Source: Mucilaginibacter sp.
GTDB lineage: Bacteria > Bacteroidota > Bacteroidia > Sphingobacteriales > Sphingobacteriaceae
Reading direction: 5' to 3'
Assembly (NCBI GenBank): GCA_030445275.1
Contig: JAUCSE010000021.1
Span: 140,397 to 204,396, forward strand
Length of the DNA stretch: 64,000 nt
Shown here: piece by piece, positions 26,865 through 34,809 of the stretch
Layout: each line of letters opens with the position of its first letter
How positions within the stretch are numbered: position 1 is the first letter of the stretch
Translations under genes and position numbers: made by a program
Notes under the pieces: model-generated
Told to the model about the DNA's origin: nothing
The model's input: only the letters and a program-made list of their open reading frames with translations
Database searches by the model: none

Positions 26865-27095
26865 ATGCCATTTAATTTTAATAGCAAACAAAAATCGCCC
26901 AAAAGGCGGTTTTTGTTTATTTTAGGAGCAGTCACCTTCGTTTGTTTTGTCGTCTTAGGCTTAATGATCCTATTTTGGGACAAGCTCCCATTGCAATTGC
27001 CGCAATATCAACGGACGCTTTTTGGAGTATTTGTTATTGGATACGCCATTCTACGGTTTTCAAGATTGTTCAAGAAAGATCAGTATGAGGATTAA
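26865..27095 (+). CDS. Small two-helix membrane protein of unknown function
   Basis: This 76-residue protein has a basic start (NSKQKSPKRR), two membrane helices (about 15-36 and 52-66) and a charged end (RLFKKDQYED). I recognise no family beyond a similar-sized protein that often lies between tonB and a phosphate-binding-protein-like gene in Bacteroidota. It starts 4 bp after tonB, and its last 11 bases overlap the next gene, so it is certainly in the same operon and may be an accessory part of the TonB complex (inference). Confidence 0.75.
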   Translation: MPFNFNSKQKSPKRRFLFILGAVTFVCFVVLGLMILFWDKLPLQLPQYQRTLFGVFVIGYAILRFSRLFKKDQYED

Positions 27096-28014
27096 ATTTA
27101 GTACTAAGTGTTTGTTTTTTGTATTGATTCTGGCTACCGGATTACAGGCATGCAGGCAAAAACCAACAAAGTTTTCTAACGATAATAGTTCCAGATCGGG
27201 AACTGCAACTTTTGTTGCTGATGAGTCATTTTCGCCTATCCTGAATCAGGAATTGTACATTTATACAAGTTTAACTCCTGAAGCAAAACCTGTTGTTCTT
27301 TACAAAACAGAAAATGAAGCCGTGAATATGCTGCTTAATGATAGTGTAAGGGTTGCTATACTTTCGCGTGATCTTACTGCAAATGAACGTGCTATTATAA
27401 CAAAAAGAACGCTTGCTATTGAGTCTGTTCGATTTGCTATTGATGCAGTTACACTGATCGTAAATGATGCTTCGAACGATACAACTATTACAGTAAATGA
27501 CTTAAAAAAAATGCTTAATGGGCAGGGTGATCCAAACAAAACTATTGTTTTTGACAACCCTAACTCAAGTTTGGTAAGGTATTTGAAGGACTTCTCAGGA
27601 AGCAAGGGATTTACGCAGAAAAATATTTACGCTCTTAAATCAAGTAAAGAGGTTATAAAATACATAAGTGAACATCCGGGAGCTTTAGGAATAACCGGCT
27701 TTAGTTGGCTTAATGATCCTGATAAGGATTATGCAGATTACGTAAATAAGGTTAAAATAGTAGGGGTAAGGGATGAGGCCAGTAAGGAGTTCCATGACCA
27801 GTATTTTAAACCATCACAAGAAACACTTGTCTTAAAACAGTATCCCTTAAGTAGGGGCTTATATATGATTAACTGTTCAAGCAAGGTAGGATTAGCTATG
27901 GGTTTTGCCAAATTTTTAGGTAGTTCAACAGGACAACGTATTATATTAAAATCGGGTTTATTGCCTGATTCAATACCGACAAGAGAGATAAGTATTAAAA
28001 ATAAATTTAATTAA
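27085..28014 (+). CDS. PstS-like periplasmic substrate-binding lipoprotein
   Basis: I choose the ATG at 27085 (309 aa) because it begins a lipoprotein signal peptide with lipobox LQAC (Cys23); an in-frame start at 27022 would lie inside the preceding gene. The mature part looks like a type II periplasmic binding protein of the phosphate-binding (PBP_like_2) kind: DESFSPILNQELYIYTSL, a VRVAILSRDLTANE stretch, and ALGITGFSWLND. No phosphate ABC permease genes are nearby. Placement inside a TonB operon, 2 bp before a TPR gene, suggests a structural or sensing role rather than simple phosphate import. Four bases upstream of the start lie within the previous coding region. Confidence 0.82.
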   Translation: MRIKFSTKCLFFVLILATGLQACRQKPTKFSNDNSSRSGTATFVADESFSPILNQELYIYTSLTPEAKPVVLYKTENEAVNMLLNDSVRVAILSRDLTANERAIITKRTLAIESVRFAIDAVTLIVNDASNDTTITVNDLKKMLNGQGDPNKTIVFDNPNSSLVRYLKDFSGSKGFTQKNIYALKSSKEVIKYISEHPGALGITGFSWLNDPDKDYADYVNKVKIVGVRDEASKEFHDQYFKPSQETLVLKQYPLSRGLYMINCSSKVGLAMGFAKFLGSSTGQRIILKSGLLPDSIPTREISIKNKFN

Positions 28015-28016
28015 AG

Positions 28017-29732
28017 ATGAAAATGATCAGTAAAATAGCCACGGCATCATTAGGACTGGTATTAGTGGGGTCATCAGTTTATGCGCAAAGCCTGGCTGAT
28101 GCTAAAAAAGCTATTGATGCCGAACAGTATCAGAAAGCAAAGTCGATGCTTAAAAACCTTACGACTACTCAAGCCGATAAGGACGAGAACTTTTTTTACC
28201 TGGGATGGGTATATCTTAAACAAGATTATGCCGACTCTGCAAAAGCAATCTTTAATAAAGGTATTGCTGTAAATGCAAAATCAGCATTGAATTATGCAGG
28301 TTTAGGTGCTGTTGCCCGTTTAGATAAGGATAATAATGGAGCAACAACAAACTTTAACCAGGCTATAGCGCTTGCTGGTAAAAATGTTAAACCATATCAG
28401 TATGTTGGCGAAGCTTATTTGTTACCGCTTACACCTGATGCAAAAGTGTCACCAGCTGACGCTAATGCTGCTATCGCGGTTTTAACAAAAGGTAAAGCAG
28501 TAAATCCAAAAGATGTTGACTTATTGATCACTTTGGGTAATGCTTACCGCTCACAATTAAAGAGCAATGAGGCTTATCAGGCTTATTCTGATGCGGCAAC
28601 TATTGATCCTAAAAACCCGGCAGCCAAGGTTGCAACCGGTGTATTGTGGAAGTTTGCCAATAACTTTGAAGATTCAGAAAAACAATTTCAGGATGCTTTA
28701 GCCATTGATCCTAACTACGGACCTGCATACCGTGAATGGGCCGAAACAGATTTGCGTTGGGCATTAACAGATCCAAAACAAGCTTCGGTTAAAGTTAAAC
28801 AAGCTACTGAAGAATATAAAAAATACCTGAGCTTAACAGATCTTTCGGTTGAGTCAAGAATGCGTTATGCCGATTTCCTTATTTACGCTGGTGATTATAA
28901 AACATTACAGCAGGAAGCAACCACACTTTCACAATCAGGTGGAAATAACCCTAAAATATATCGTTACTTAGGTTACTCAGCTTATGAGAACAAAGATTAT
29001 CCTGCAGGTTTAACTGCATTGAACACCTGGTTCCAGAAAGCTGATCCAAAACGTTTGATCCCTCGTGACTATTTATACATGGGCCGTTTACAGATTGCTT
29101 CAGGACAAGATTCAACAGGTATCAATACATTAAGAAAAGCCTTGACACTTGATACTACACAGGCTGATGTTTATGGCGAAATTGCTAAAAGCTTATATAA
29201 TCAAAAGAAATACGCCGAAGCTGGTGATGCTTATAAAACATTTATTGCTAAATCACATACAGCTACGCTGAATGATTATTTAAAAGAGGGTGTAAGTTAT
29301 TACAATGCGTTTAAATTGCAATATTATAGTACTGCTACCCCAAAACCAGTAGCTGATACTACCTTATTGGTAAAAGCAGATACGGCATTTAGCTATATAC
29401 AGCACAAAGCTGCTGCTCCGCTTGCCGCTGTAGCGCTTTACCAGGCCAGAGCTAATGATTTGAGAGAGCCAAGCAGAAATACTACCAATGGTTATGCTAA
29501 ACCATACTACGAGCAGTATATACAGCTTGTAATTGCAAAACAACCAGTTGCTGATGCCGATAAAGCTTATGTTGCTGAGGCTTATGCTTATTTAGGAGCT
29601 TACTATGAGTTTAAAGCGAAAGATGACGCGAAAGCTGCTGAAAACTATACCAAGGCCCGCGAATTTGATCCTACCAATAAACAGGCTGCAGCCTATTTTA
29701 CCCGTAAAGGTGGTGCTGGGAAAAGCAAATAG
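28017..29732 (+). CDS. Periplasmic TPR-repeat protein
   Basis: This is a 571-residue exported protein. The signal peptide runs to SVYAQ (about residue 24). The rest is a series of tetratricopeptide repeats, seen for example as NFFYLGWVYLKQDYADSAKA, the AYREWAE region, then ADVYGEIAKSLYNQKKYAEA and AYLGAYYEFKAKDDAKAAEN near the end. TPR proteins are scaffolds, so it may organise the TonB or cell-envelope machinery. It starts 2 bp after the PstS-like gene and is the last gene of the exbB operon, closed by the terminator at 29753. Confidence 0.88.
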   Translation: MKMISKIATASLGLVLVGSSVYAQSLADAKKAIDAEQYQKAKSMLKNLTTTQADKDENFFYLGWVYLKQDYADSAKAIFNKGIAVNAKSALNYAGLGAVARLDKDNNGATTNFNQAIALAGKNVKPYQYVGEAYLLPLTPDAKVSPADANAAIAVLTKGKAVNPKDVDLLITLGNAYRSQLKSNEAYQAYSDAATIDPKNPAAKVATGVLWKFANNFEDSEKQFQDALAIDPNYGPAYREWAETDLRWALTDPKQASVKVKQATEEYKKYLSLTDLSVESRMRYADFLIYAGDYKTLQQEATTLSQSGGNNPKIYRYLGYSAYENKDYPAGLTALNTWFQKADPKRLIPRDYLYMGRLQIASGQDSTGINTLRKALTLDTTQADVYGEIAKSLYNQKKYAEAGDAYKTFIAKSHTATLNDYLKEGVSYYNAFKLQYYSTATPKPVADTTLLVKADTAFSYIQHKAAAPLAAVALYQARANDLREPSRNTTNGYAKPYYEQYIQLVIAKQPVADADKAYVAEAYAYLGAYYEFKAKDDAKAAENYTKAREFDPTNKQAAAYFTRKGGAGKSK

Positions 29733-29752
29733 TAAAAATTATTAATCAGATT

Positions 29753-29780
29753 AAGGCCTCTTGTAAAAGAGGCCTTTTTT
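29753..29780 (+). terminator. Intrinsic terminator of the exbB-tonB operon
   Basis: AAGGCCTCTT at 29753-29762 and AAGAGGCCTT at 29767-29776 form a perfect 10-bp stem over a GTAA tetraloop, followed by TTTT. It lies 20 bp after the TPR stop and 29 bp before nuoA, cleanly separating the two operons. Confidence 0.9.
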
Positions 29781-29796
29781 ATTATTGATGCATTAG

Positions 29797-29804
29797 TATA
29801 TTTG
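29797..29804 (+). promoter_or_regulatory. -7 box candidate of the nuo operon
   Basis: TATATTTG matches TAnnTTTG and ends only 4 bp before the nuoA ATG. Transcription starting at the usual distance would begin at or next to the start codon, giving a leaderless or nearly leaderless mRNA. Confidence 0.45.
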
Positions 29805-29808
29805 CACC

Positions 29809-30180
29809 ATGGAATTACAAAGTTTACCGGTTAATTATTTGCCCATCATATTTCAAATGTTGGTGGCTGTAGGGTTTGTGGTAACCACCATGTTTGTAAC
29901 ACATAAAATTGGCCCAAAACGTGTTACCAAAGATAAGCTGACCCCTTTTGAGTCAGGGATAGAGGTGGTAGGCAATGCCCGTACACCTATATCAATCAAA
30001 TATTTTTTGGTTGCTATATTGTTTGTACTGTTTGATGTGGAGGTAATATTCATGTATCCCTGGGCAGTTAATTTCAGGGAAATGGGTAAAGAGGGAATGA
30101 TTGAAATGTTCATATTTATGGCCACGCTTTTATTGGGTTTTATATACGTAATAAAAAAAGGTGCTTTAGATTGGGACTAA
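29809..30180 (+). CDS. nuoA: NADH-quinone oxidoreductase subunit A
   Basis: This complex I membrane subunit has 123 residues and three TM helices (about 8-30, 62-85, 92-113). The hallmark conserved loop reads KDKLTPFESGIEVVGNARTP with the following ISIKYFLVAILFVLFDVEVIF, which sits near the quinone channel. Length is typical. It opens the nuoA-N operon directly after the upstream terminator and has a TAnnTTTG box 4 bp before the ATG. A 124-bp gap with a second possible promoter separates it from nuoB. Confidence 0.95.
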   Translation: MELQSLPVNYLPIIFQMLVAVGFVVTTMFVTHKIGPKRVTKDKLTPFESGIEVVGNARTPISIKYFLVAILFVLFDVEVIFMYPWAVNFREMGKEGMIEMFIFMATLLLGFIYVIKKGALDWD

Positions 30181-30245
30181 GTTTAGATTGATTCTAAATA
30201 TGCCTCCTGCATACTCATAGTGTACCTTTTACATGGTTATTATTG

Positions 30246-30284
30246 TAAATTTGCGCTTGCTATCCGTCTTTTCCGGGTAGCGGA
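30246..30284 (+). promoter_or_regulatory. Possible internal promoter and leader hairpin before nuoB
   Basis: TAAATTTG at 30246-30253 matches TAnnTTTG. It is followed by GCTATCCG...CGGGTAGC (about 30258-30282), a short hairpin with one G-U pair and T-rich DNA behind it. The hairpin could be a weak attenuator or a leader structure for nuoB, which starts at 30305. Confidence 0.35.
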
Positions 30285-30304
30285 TTTTCTATTAAAATAG
30301 TTCA

Positions 30305-30847
30305 ATGAGTGATATTCAAATAGTTGATGCCCCTGCAGGAATAGAAGGCGCTGGATTTTTTGCTACCTCGCTTGATAAAGTAATAGGTATAGCGCGCTCC
30401 AATTCATTATGGCCCCTGCCATTTGCTACCTCATGCTGTGGCATTGAGTTCATGGCAACCATGGCTTCTCATTATGACCTGTCAAGATTTGGTGCCGAGC
30501 GTTTAAGCTTTTCGCCCCGCCAGGCCGATCTTTTAATGGTTATGGGTACCATTGCCAAAAAAATGGCTCCTGTACTAAGGCAGGTATACCTGCAAATGGC
30601 CGAACCCCGCTGGGTAATGGCTGTTGGCGCGTGCGCATCAAGCGGTGGTATATTTGATACATACTCTGTTTTGCAGGGTATAGATGAAGTAATACCGGTT
30701 GATGTTTATGTGCCTGGTTGCCCGCCCCGCCCCGAAGCTATTATTGATGGCTTTATTAATATTCAAAAATTGGTGCAAACGGAAACACTTCGTCGCAGAA
30801 ATGAGCCTAAGTACCAGGAATTGTTAGCTAAATACGGAATTCAATAA
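30305..30847 (+). CDS. nuoB: NADH-quinone oxidoreductase subunit B
   Basis: This peripheral-arm subunit of complex I carries iron-sulfur cluster N2, the last electron carrier before quinone. The ligands are visible: the tandem Cys in [13 protein letters not shown], one in [12 protein letters not shown] and one in [13 protein letters not shown]. The protein has 180 residues, normal for NuoB. Its stop overlaps the nuoC start by one base (TAATG), so the two are translationally coupled. Confidence 0.97.
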   Translation: MSDIQIVDAPAGIEGAGFFATSLDKVIGIARSNSLWPLPFATSCCGIEFMATMASHYDLSRFGAERLSFSPRQADLLMVMGTIAKKMAPVLRQVYLQMAEPRWVMAVGACASSGGIFDTYSVLQGIDEVIPVDVYVPGCPPRPEAIIDGFINIQKLVQTETLRRRNEPKYQELLAKYGIQ

Positions 30848-31350
30848 TGGCCCAGATACCAAACGAAGAGCTTTTAAAAAGAATTGGCGAAAAATTTGAC
30901 CAACAGGTAACTGTTGTGGGCGAACCTTATGGTTTGCTTACCGTAGAAACCAGTCGCGAGCAGATCATTGACTTGTTAACTTTTTTAAAAACTGATGACG
31001 CTCTCCGGTTTATATTTTTAACAGACATTACCGCTATACATTATCCTGAACAGGAAAAACAAATTGGTATCATTTACCATTTGCATAGCCTTACAACAAA
31101 TACGCGTATCAGGGTAAAAGTTTTTTTAACTGATGACGACGTGCATATCCCAAGCGCTACGGTGTTATGGGAAGGCGCTAACTGGATGGAGCGCGAAACG
31201 TATGACTTTTTTGGAGTTATATTTGACGGCCACCCAGATCTGCGCCGTATATTAAATGTTGACGACATGACGGCTTTCCCAATGCGCAAAGAGTTTCCAC
31301 TGGAAGACCCTAACCGCGTTGATAAAAAGGATTACTTCTTCGGAAGATAA
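30847..31350 (+). CDS. nuoC: NADH-quinone oxidoreductase subunit C
   Basis: This 30-kDa-type subunit of the complex I peripheral arm has 167 residues. The family signature near the C-terminus reads ERETYDFFGVIFDGHPDLRR, followed by LNVDDMTAFPMRKEFPLEDP. It is a separate gene rather than a NuoCD fusion as in E. coli. It begins on the last base of nuoB. A 113-bp gap filled by an imperfect hairpin repeat precedes nuoD. Confidence 0.96.
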   Translation: MAQIPNEELLKRIGEKFDQQVTVVGEPYGLLTVETSREQIIDLLTFLKTDDALRFIFLTDITAIHYPEQEKQIGIIYHLHSLTTNTRIRVKVFLTDDDVHIPSATVLWEGANWMERETYDFFGVIFDGHPDLRRILNVDDMTAFPMRKEFPLEDPNRVDKKDYFFGR

Positions 31351-31354
31351 CATA

Positions 31355-31446
31355 TAGATTAGATGTGAGACATGAGATTTTAGACCATTTTTCCTATTGG
31401 TAACAATTCAAAAGTCTAATATCTCAAGTCTCAAATCTAATATCTA
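31355..31446. repeat. Imperfect inverted repeat of short AG-rich words between nuoC and nuoD
   Basis: The left arm TAGATTAGATGTGAGACATG plus AGATTTTAGAC (31355-31385) is complementary, with a few mismatches, to GTCTAATATCTCAAGTCTCA plus AATCTAATATCTA (31414-31446). It would form a hairpin of about 30 bp in the nuo transcript. Elements of similar design but different sequence lie at 38247, 45814 and 62147. Confidence 0.75.
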
Positions 31447-31463
31447 AATTAACAATTATACTG

Positions 31464-32675
31464 ATGCAAAATCATCCTGTATATACAGACAACGATCCGC
31501 AAAGCGAGCTTTCAACCCTAAATCTGGGGCCAACTCACCCTGCAACCCACGGCGTATTTCAAAACGTGCTGCAGTTGGATGGTGAAAGAATTGTTAGTGG
31601 TGTATCAACCATTGGTTATATACACCGTGCGTTCGAAAAAATTGCCGAACACAGGCCTTTTTACCAAATAACCCCACTTACCGACCGGTTAAACTATTGC
31701 TCGTCGCCCATTAACAATATGGGCTGGCACATGACGGTTGAAAAAATGTTGGGTATCACCATACCAAAAAGGGTTGATTACCTGCGTGTTATTATCATGG
31801 AGCTTGCCCGTATATCCGATCACATCATCTGTAACGGTGTATTGGGCGTTGATACCGGCGCGTTTACGGGTTTCCTGTATATGATGGAGCACCGCGAGGC
31901 TATTTATGAAATTTATGAGGAGATCTGCGGATCGCGCCTTACTACCAATATTGGCCGTATAGGAGGTTTTGAACGCAATTTTAACACTATTGCCTTCGCT
32001 AAACTGCGCGCCTTCCTTAAAAACTTCCCGGTTACATTAAAAGAATTTGAGTCGCTGTTTAACCGTAACCGTATTTTTGTTGACCGCACCAAAGATGTGG
32101 CTGCTGTTACTGCCGAAACCGCGTTAAGTTATAGCTGGACAGGTCCTTTATTGCGTGCCGCCGGTGTTGATTATGATGTAAGGGCGATGAACCCATACTC
32201 ATCATACGAAGATTTTGATTTTGAAGTGCCTGTTGGTACCAATGGCGATGTTTACAGCCGCTTTTTGGTACGTAACGAAGAGATGTGGCAAAGCCTGCGC
32301 ATTATTGAGCAAGCCCTGGTAAAATTGGAAAAAGAGCCAACGGATATTTTTCATGCTGATGTGCCCGAGTTTTACCTGCCTCCAAAAGAAGAAGTTTATA
32401 ATAACATGGAAGCCCTTATTTATCACTTTAAAATTGTGATGGGCGAAATACCAACCCCGAATACCGAAGTATATCATTCTGTAGAAGGCGCTAATGGCGA
32501 ACTGGGGTTTTATTTGGTGAACGATGGCGGGCGTAGCCCATACCGTTTGCATTTCCGCAGGCCAAGCTTTATCAATTACCAGATGTACGCATCAATGAGC
32601 CGTGGTATGTTATTATCAGACGCAATTATTAACATGAGTAGTTTAAACGTTATAGCCGGAGAGTTAGATGCTTAG
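31464..32675 (+). CDS. nuoD: NADH-quinone oxidoreductase subunit D
   Basis: This 49-kDa-type subunit forms the quinone-binding pocket with NuoB. The 403-residue protein has the signature LNLGPTHPATHGVFQNVLQLDGERI near its N-terminus (the THPATHG loop touches quinone) and GIIHRAFEK-type sequence (here GYIHRAFEKIAEH). The conserved ends RLHFRRPSFINYQ and DAIINMSSLNVIAGELDA complete the family pattern. It overlaps nuoE by 8 bp. Like other complex I NuoD proteins it lacks the hydrogenase Ni-binding Cys pairs. Confidence 0.97.
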   Translation: MQNHPVYTDNDPQSELSTLNLGPTHPATHGVFQNVLQLDGERIVSGVSTIGYIHRAFEKIAEHRPFYQITPLTDRLNYCSSPINNMGWHMTVEKMLGITIPKRVDYLRVIIMELARISDHIICNGVLGVDTGAFTGFLYMMEHREAIYEIYEEICGSRLTTNIGRIGGFERNFNTIAFAKLRAFLKNFPVTLKEFESLFNRNRIFVDRTKDVAAVTAETALSYSWTGPLLRAAGVDYDVRAMNPYSSYEDFDFEVPVGTNGDVYSRFLVRNEEMWQSLRIIEQALVKLEKEPTDIFHADVPEFYLPPKEEVYNNMEALIYHFKIVMGEIPTPNTEVYHSVEGANGELGFYLVNDGGRSPYRLHFRRPSFINYQMYASMSRGMLLSDAIINMSSLNVIAGELDA

Positions 32676-33192
32676 AGTTGAAGATGCTCAGGTACCGGTT
32701 GATTTTTCACCGGAACTGATCAGTAAATTTGATGATATAGTAAGCCGTTATCCTAAGGGAAAGCAAAAATCGGGCTTACTGCCAATATTGCACCTGGTAC
32801 AGGCTGAATTTGGCTGGACAAGTGTACCTGCAATGGATAAGGTGGCTGCCTATCTTGAAATACTGCCAATTGAGGTTTATGAAGTAGCTTCATTTTATAG
32901 CATGTACTTCTTACGCCCACAGGGTAAATATGTATTGGAGGTTTGCCGTACCAGCGGTTGCTGCCTGGTAGGTGCCGAAAAGATTATGGATCATATTGAA
33001 GCGAAGCTGGGTGTTAAGGAAGGTGAAGTTACCGCTGATGGCCTGTTTAGCTGGCGTGGTGTAGAGTGCCTTGCGGCATGCGGCTTTGGTCCGGTTTTAC
33101 AAATTGGCCCTGAATATACTTTTTACGAAAATTTAACTAACGATTCGGTAGATAAATTGATCGGCGATTTAAGATCAGGAGCAAAAAATTAA
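32668..33192 (+). CDS. nuoE: NADH-quinone oxidoreductase subunit E
   Basis: This is the 24-kDa, thioredoxin-fold [2Fe-2S] subunit (cluster N1a) of the NADH-oxidising module, 174 residues. All four ligand cysteines appear in the family spacing: VCRTSGCCLVGA (Cys-x4-Cys) and ECLAACGFGP (Cys-x3-Cys). The helical N-terminal region SRYPKGKQKSGLLPILHLVQ is typical. The start lies within the last codons of nuoD; nuoF follows after 7 bp. Confidence 0.97.
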   Translation: MLRVEDAQVPVDFSPELISKFDDIVSRYPKGKQKSGLLPILHLVQAEFGWTSVPAMDKVAAYLEILPIEVYEVASFYSMYFLRPQGKYVLEVCRTSGCCLVGAEKIMDHIEAKLGVKEGEVTADGLFSWRGVECLAACGFGPVLQIGPEYTFYENLTNDSVDKLIGDLRSGAKN

Positions 33193-33199
33193 CAGTATC

Positions 33200-34564
33200 A
33201 TGGGACGCAAATTACTATTAGAACATATAAACGTACCCGGCATCAATACATTTGATGTTTACCGCTCAAAGGGTGGTTACGCTTCTGTTGAAAAAGCTAT
33301 AAAAACCATGTCGCCCGATGATGTGGTTGAAGAAGTTAAAAAGTCGGGATTACGTGGTCGTGGCGGTGCGGGTTTTCCAACCGGGATGAAGTGGAGCTTT
33401 TTGGCCAAGCCAGAAGGGGTTGCACGTTACCTGGTTTGTAATGCTGATGAATCAGAACCTGGTACTTTTAAAGATCGTTACCTGATGACCTATATCCCTC
33501 ACCTGCTAATCGAGGGGATGATCGTGTCGAGCTTTGCATTGGGAGCTAATACCTCATTCATCTACGTACGTGGCGAAATGATGCCACAAATCAGGATTTT
33601 AGAAAGAGCCATTGCCGAAGCCAAAGCGAAAGGTTTCCTGGGTAAAAATATATTGGGATCAGGCTATGATCTGGAGCTGTACGTACAACCTGGTGGTGGT
33701 GCATACATCTGCGGTGAAGAAACCGCCCTGTTAGAATCATTGGAAGGAAAACGTGGTAACCCGCGTATTAAACCGCCATTCCCGGCTATCGCGGGTTTGT
33801 ACGGTTGCCCAACCGTGGTAAACAACGTAGAATCAATTGCCGCGGTAGTGCCAATCATTAACGATGGTGGTGACGAATATGCTAAATTAGGTATTGGTCG
33901 CAGTACAGGTACCAAGCTGATCTCGGCTGGTGGTAACCTGAAAAAACCAGGTGTCTACGAAATTGATCTGGGTTTACCGGTCGAAGAATTTATATACTCT
34001 GATGAATATTGTGGTGGTATTGCCAATGGCAAACGCTTAAAAGCGGTTGTTGCAGGTGGTTCATCAGTGCCAATTTTACCCACCAATCTTATCCTGAAAA
34101 CTATTAATAACGAACCGCGATTGATGAGTTATGAATCATTAGCTGATGGTGGTTTTGTGAGCGGTACCATGATGGGTTCGGGAGGTTTTATTGCTTATGA
34201 TGAGGATGCCTGTATTGTACGTAATACCTGGAACTTCGCCCGCTTTTATCATCATGAAAGCTGCGGACAATGTTCGCCTTGCCGTGAAGGTACAGGATGG
34301 ATGGAAAAAGTATTGCACCGTTTAGAGTATGGTCATGGCAAGTCAAGTGATATGGATCTGTTGATTGATGTGTCTAAAAAAATTGAAGGAAATACCATTT
34401 GTCCGCTGGGTGACGCGGCAGCATGGCCGGTGGCCAGCGCTATCCGCCATTTCAGGGATGAGTTTGAATGGCATGTAACAAATGCAAGCGAAGCGGTTTC
34501 GAGGAATTACGGTTTAGCACATTATGCGGATCCGTTACCAAAATTAGAATCGGTTGCAGGATAA
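33200..34564 (+). CDS. nuoF: NADH-quinone oxidoreductase subunit F
   Basis: This is the 51-kDa NADH- and FMN-binding subunit with [4Fe-4S] cluster N3, 454 residues. The visible motifs are GLRGRGGAGFPTGMKWSF (NADH/FMN), NADESEPGTFKDR, GGGAYICGEETALLESLEG (FMN), and ESCGQCSPCREGTGW plus the later NTICPLGDAA, which supply the four Cys of N3. All key residues are present. Two dispersed hairpin repeats separate it from nuoG, splitting the operon at the 245-bp gap. Confidence 0.98.
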   Translation: MGRKLLLEHINVPGINTFDVYRSKGGYASVEKAIKTMSPDDVVEEVKKSGLRGRGGAGFPTGMKWSFLAKPEGVARYLVCNADESEPGTFKDRYLMTYIPHLLIEGMIVSSFALGANTSFIYVRGEMMPQIRILERAIAEAKAKGFLGKNILGSGYDLELYVQPGGGAYICGEETALLESLEGKRGNPRIKPPFPAIAGLYGCPTVVNNVESIAAVVPIINDGGDEYAKLGIGRSTGTKLISAGGNLKKPGVYEIDLGLPVEEFIYSDEYCGGIANGKRLKAVVAGGSSVPILPTNLILKTINNEPRLMSYESLADGGFVSGTMMGSGGFIAYDEDACIVRNTWNFARFYHHESCGQCSPCREGTGWMEKVLHRLEYGHGKSSDMDLLIDVSKKIEGNTICPLGDAAAWPVASAIRHFRDEFEWHVTNASEAVSRNYGLAHYADPLPKLESVAG

Positions 34565-34573
34565 AAAATAAAG

Positions 34574-34637
34574 TTGTCATCCTGAGGAACGAAGGATCTA
34601 TCGACGATCAGATGCTTCACTACGTTCAGCATGACAA
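34574..34637. repeat. Dispersed palindromic repeat, CTGA family, copy 3
   Basis: It starts TTGTCATCCTGAGGAACGAA and ends TACGTTCAGCATGACAA, with GATGCTTCACTACG in the right arm, close to the copy at 19536-19617. It lies 10 bp after the nuoF stop, immediately followed by a member of the other repeat family. Confidence 0.85.
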
Positions 34638-34658
34638 AAGAAAATAAATAAAACCGCG

Positions 34659-34741
34659 CGTCATTGCGAGGTACGAAGCAATCCCCGATTTACAGGGCCG
34701 CTATGTATAGCATAGAGATTGCTTCGTTCCTCGCAATGACG
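34659..34741. repeat. Dispersed palindromic repeat, GCGAGG family, copy 2
   Basis: CGTCATTGCGAGGTACGAAG at the left end is complementary to CTTCGTTCCTCGCAATGACG at the right, with AGCAATC/GATTGCT extending the stem. It is a long hairpin of about 27 bp per arm in the nuoF-nuoG gap, 21 bp from a member of the other family. Closest relative in the window is 56291-56385. Confidence 0.88.
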
Positions 34742-34809
34742 GGAAGAACAAAAGGTTTCTAAAACTTTAGAAATTAGGATTTAGAGTTTATACAAGGACG
34801 TTATATAAA

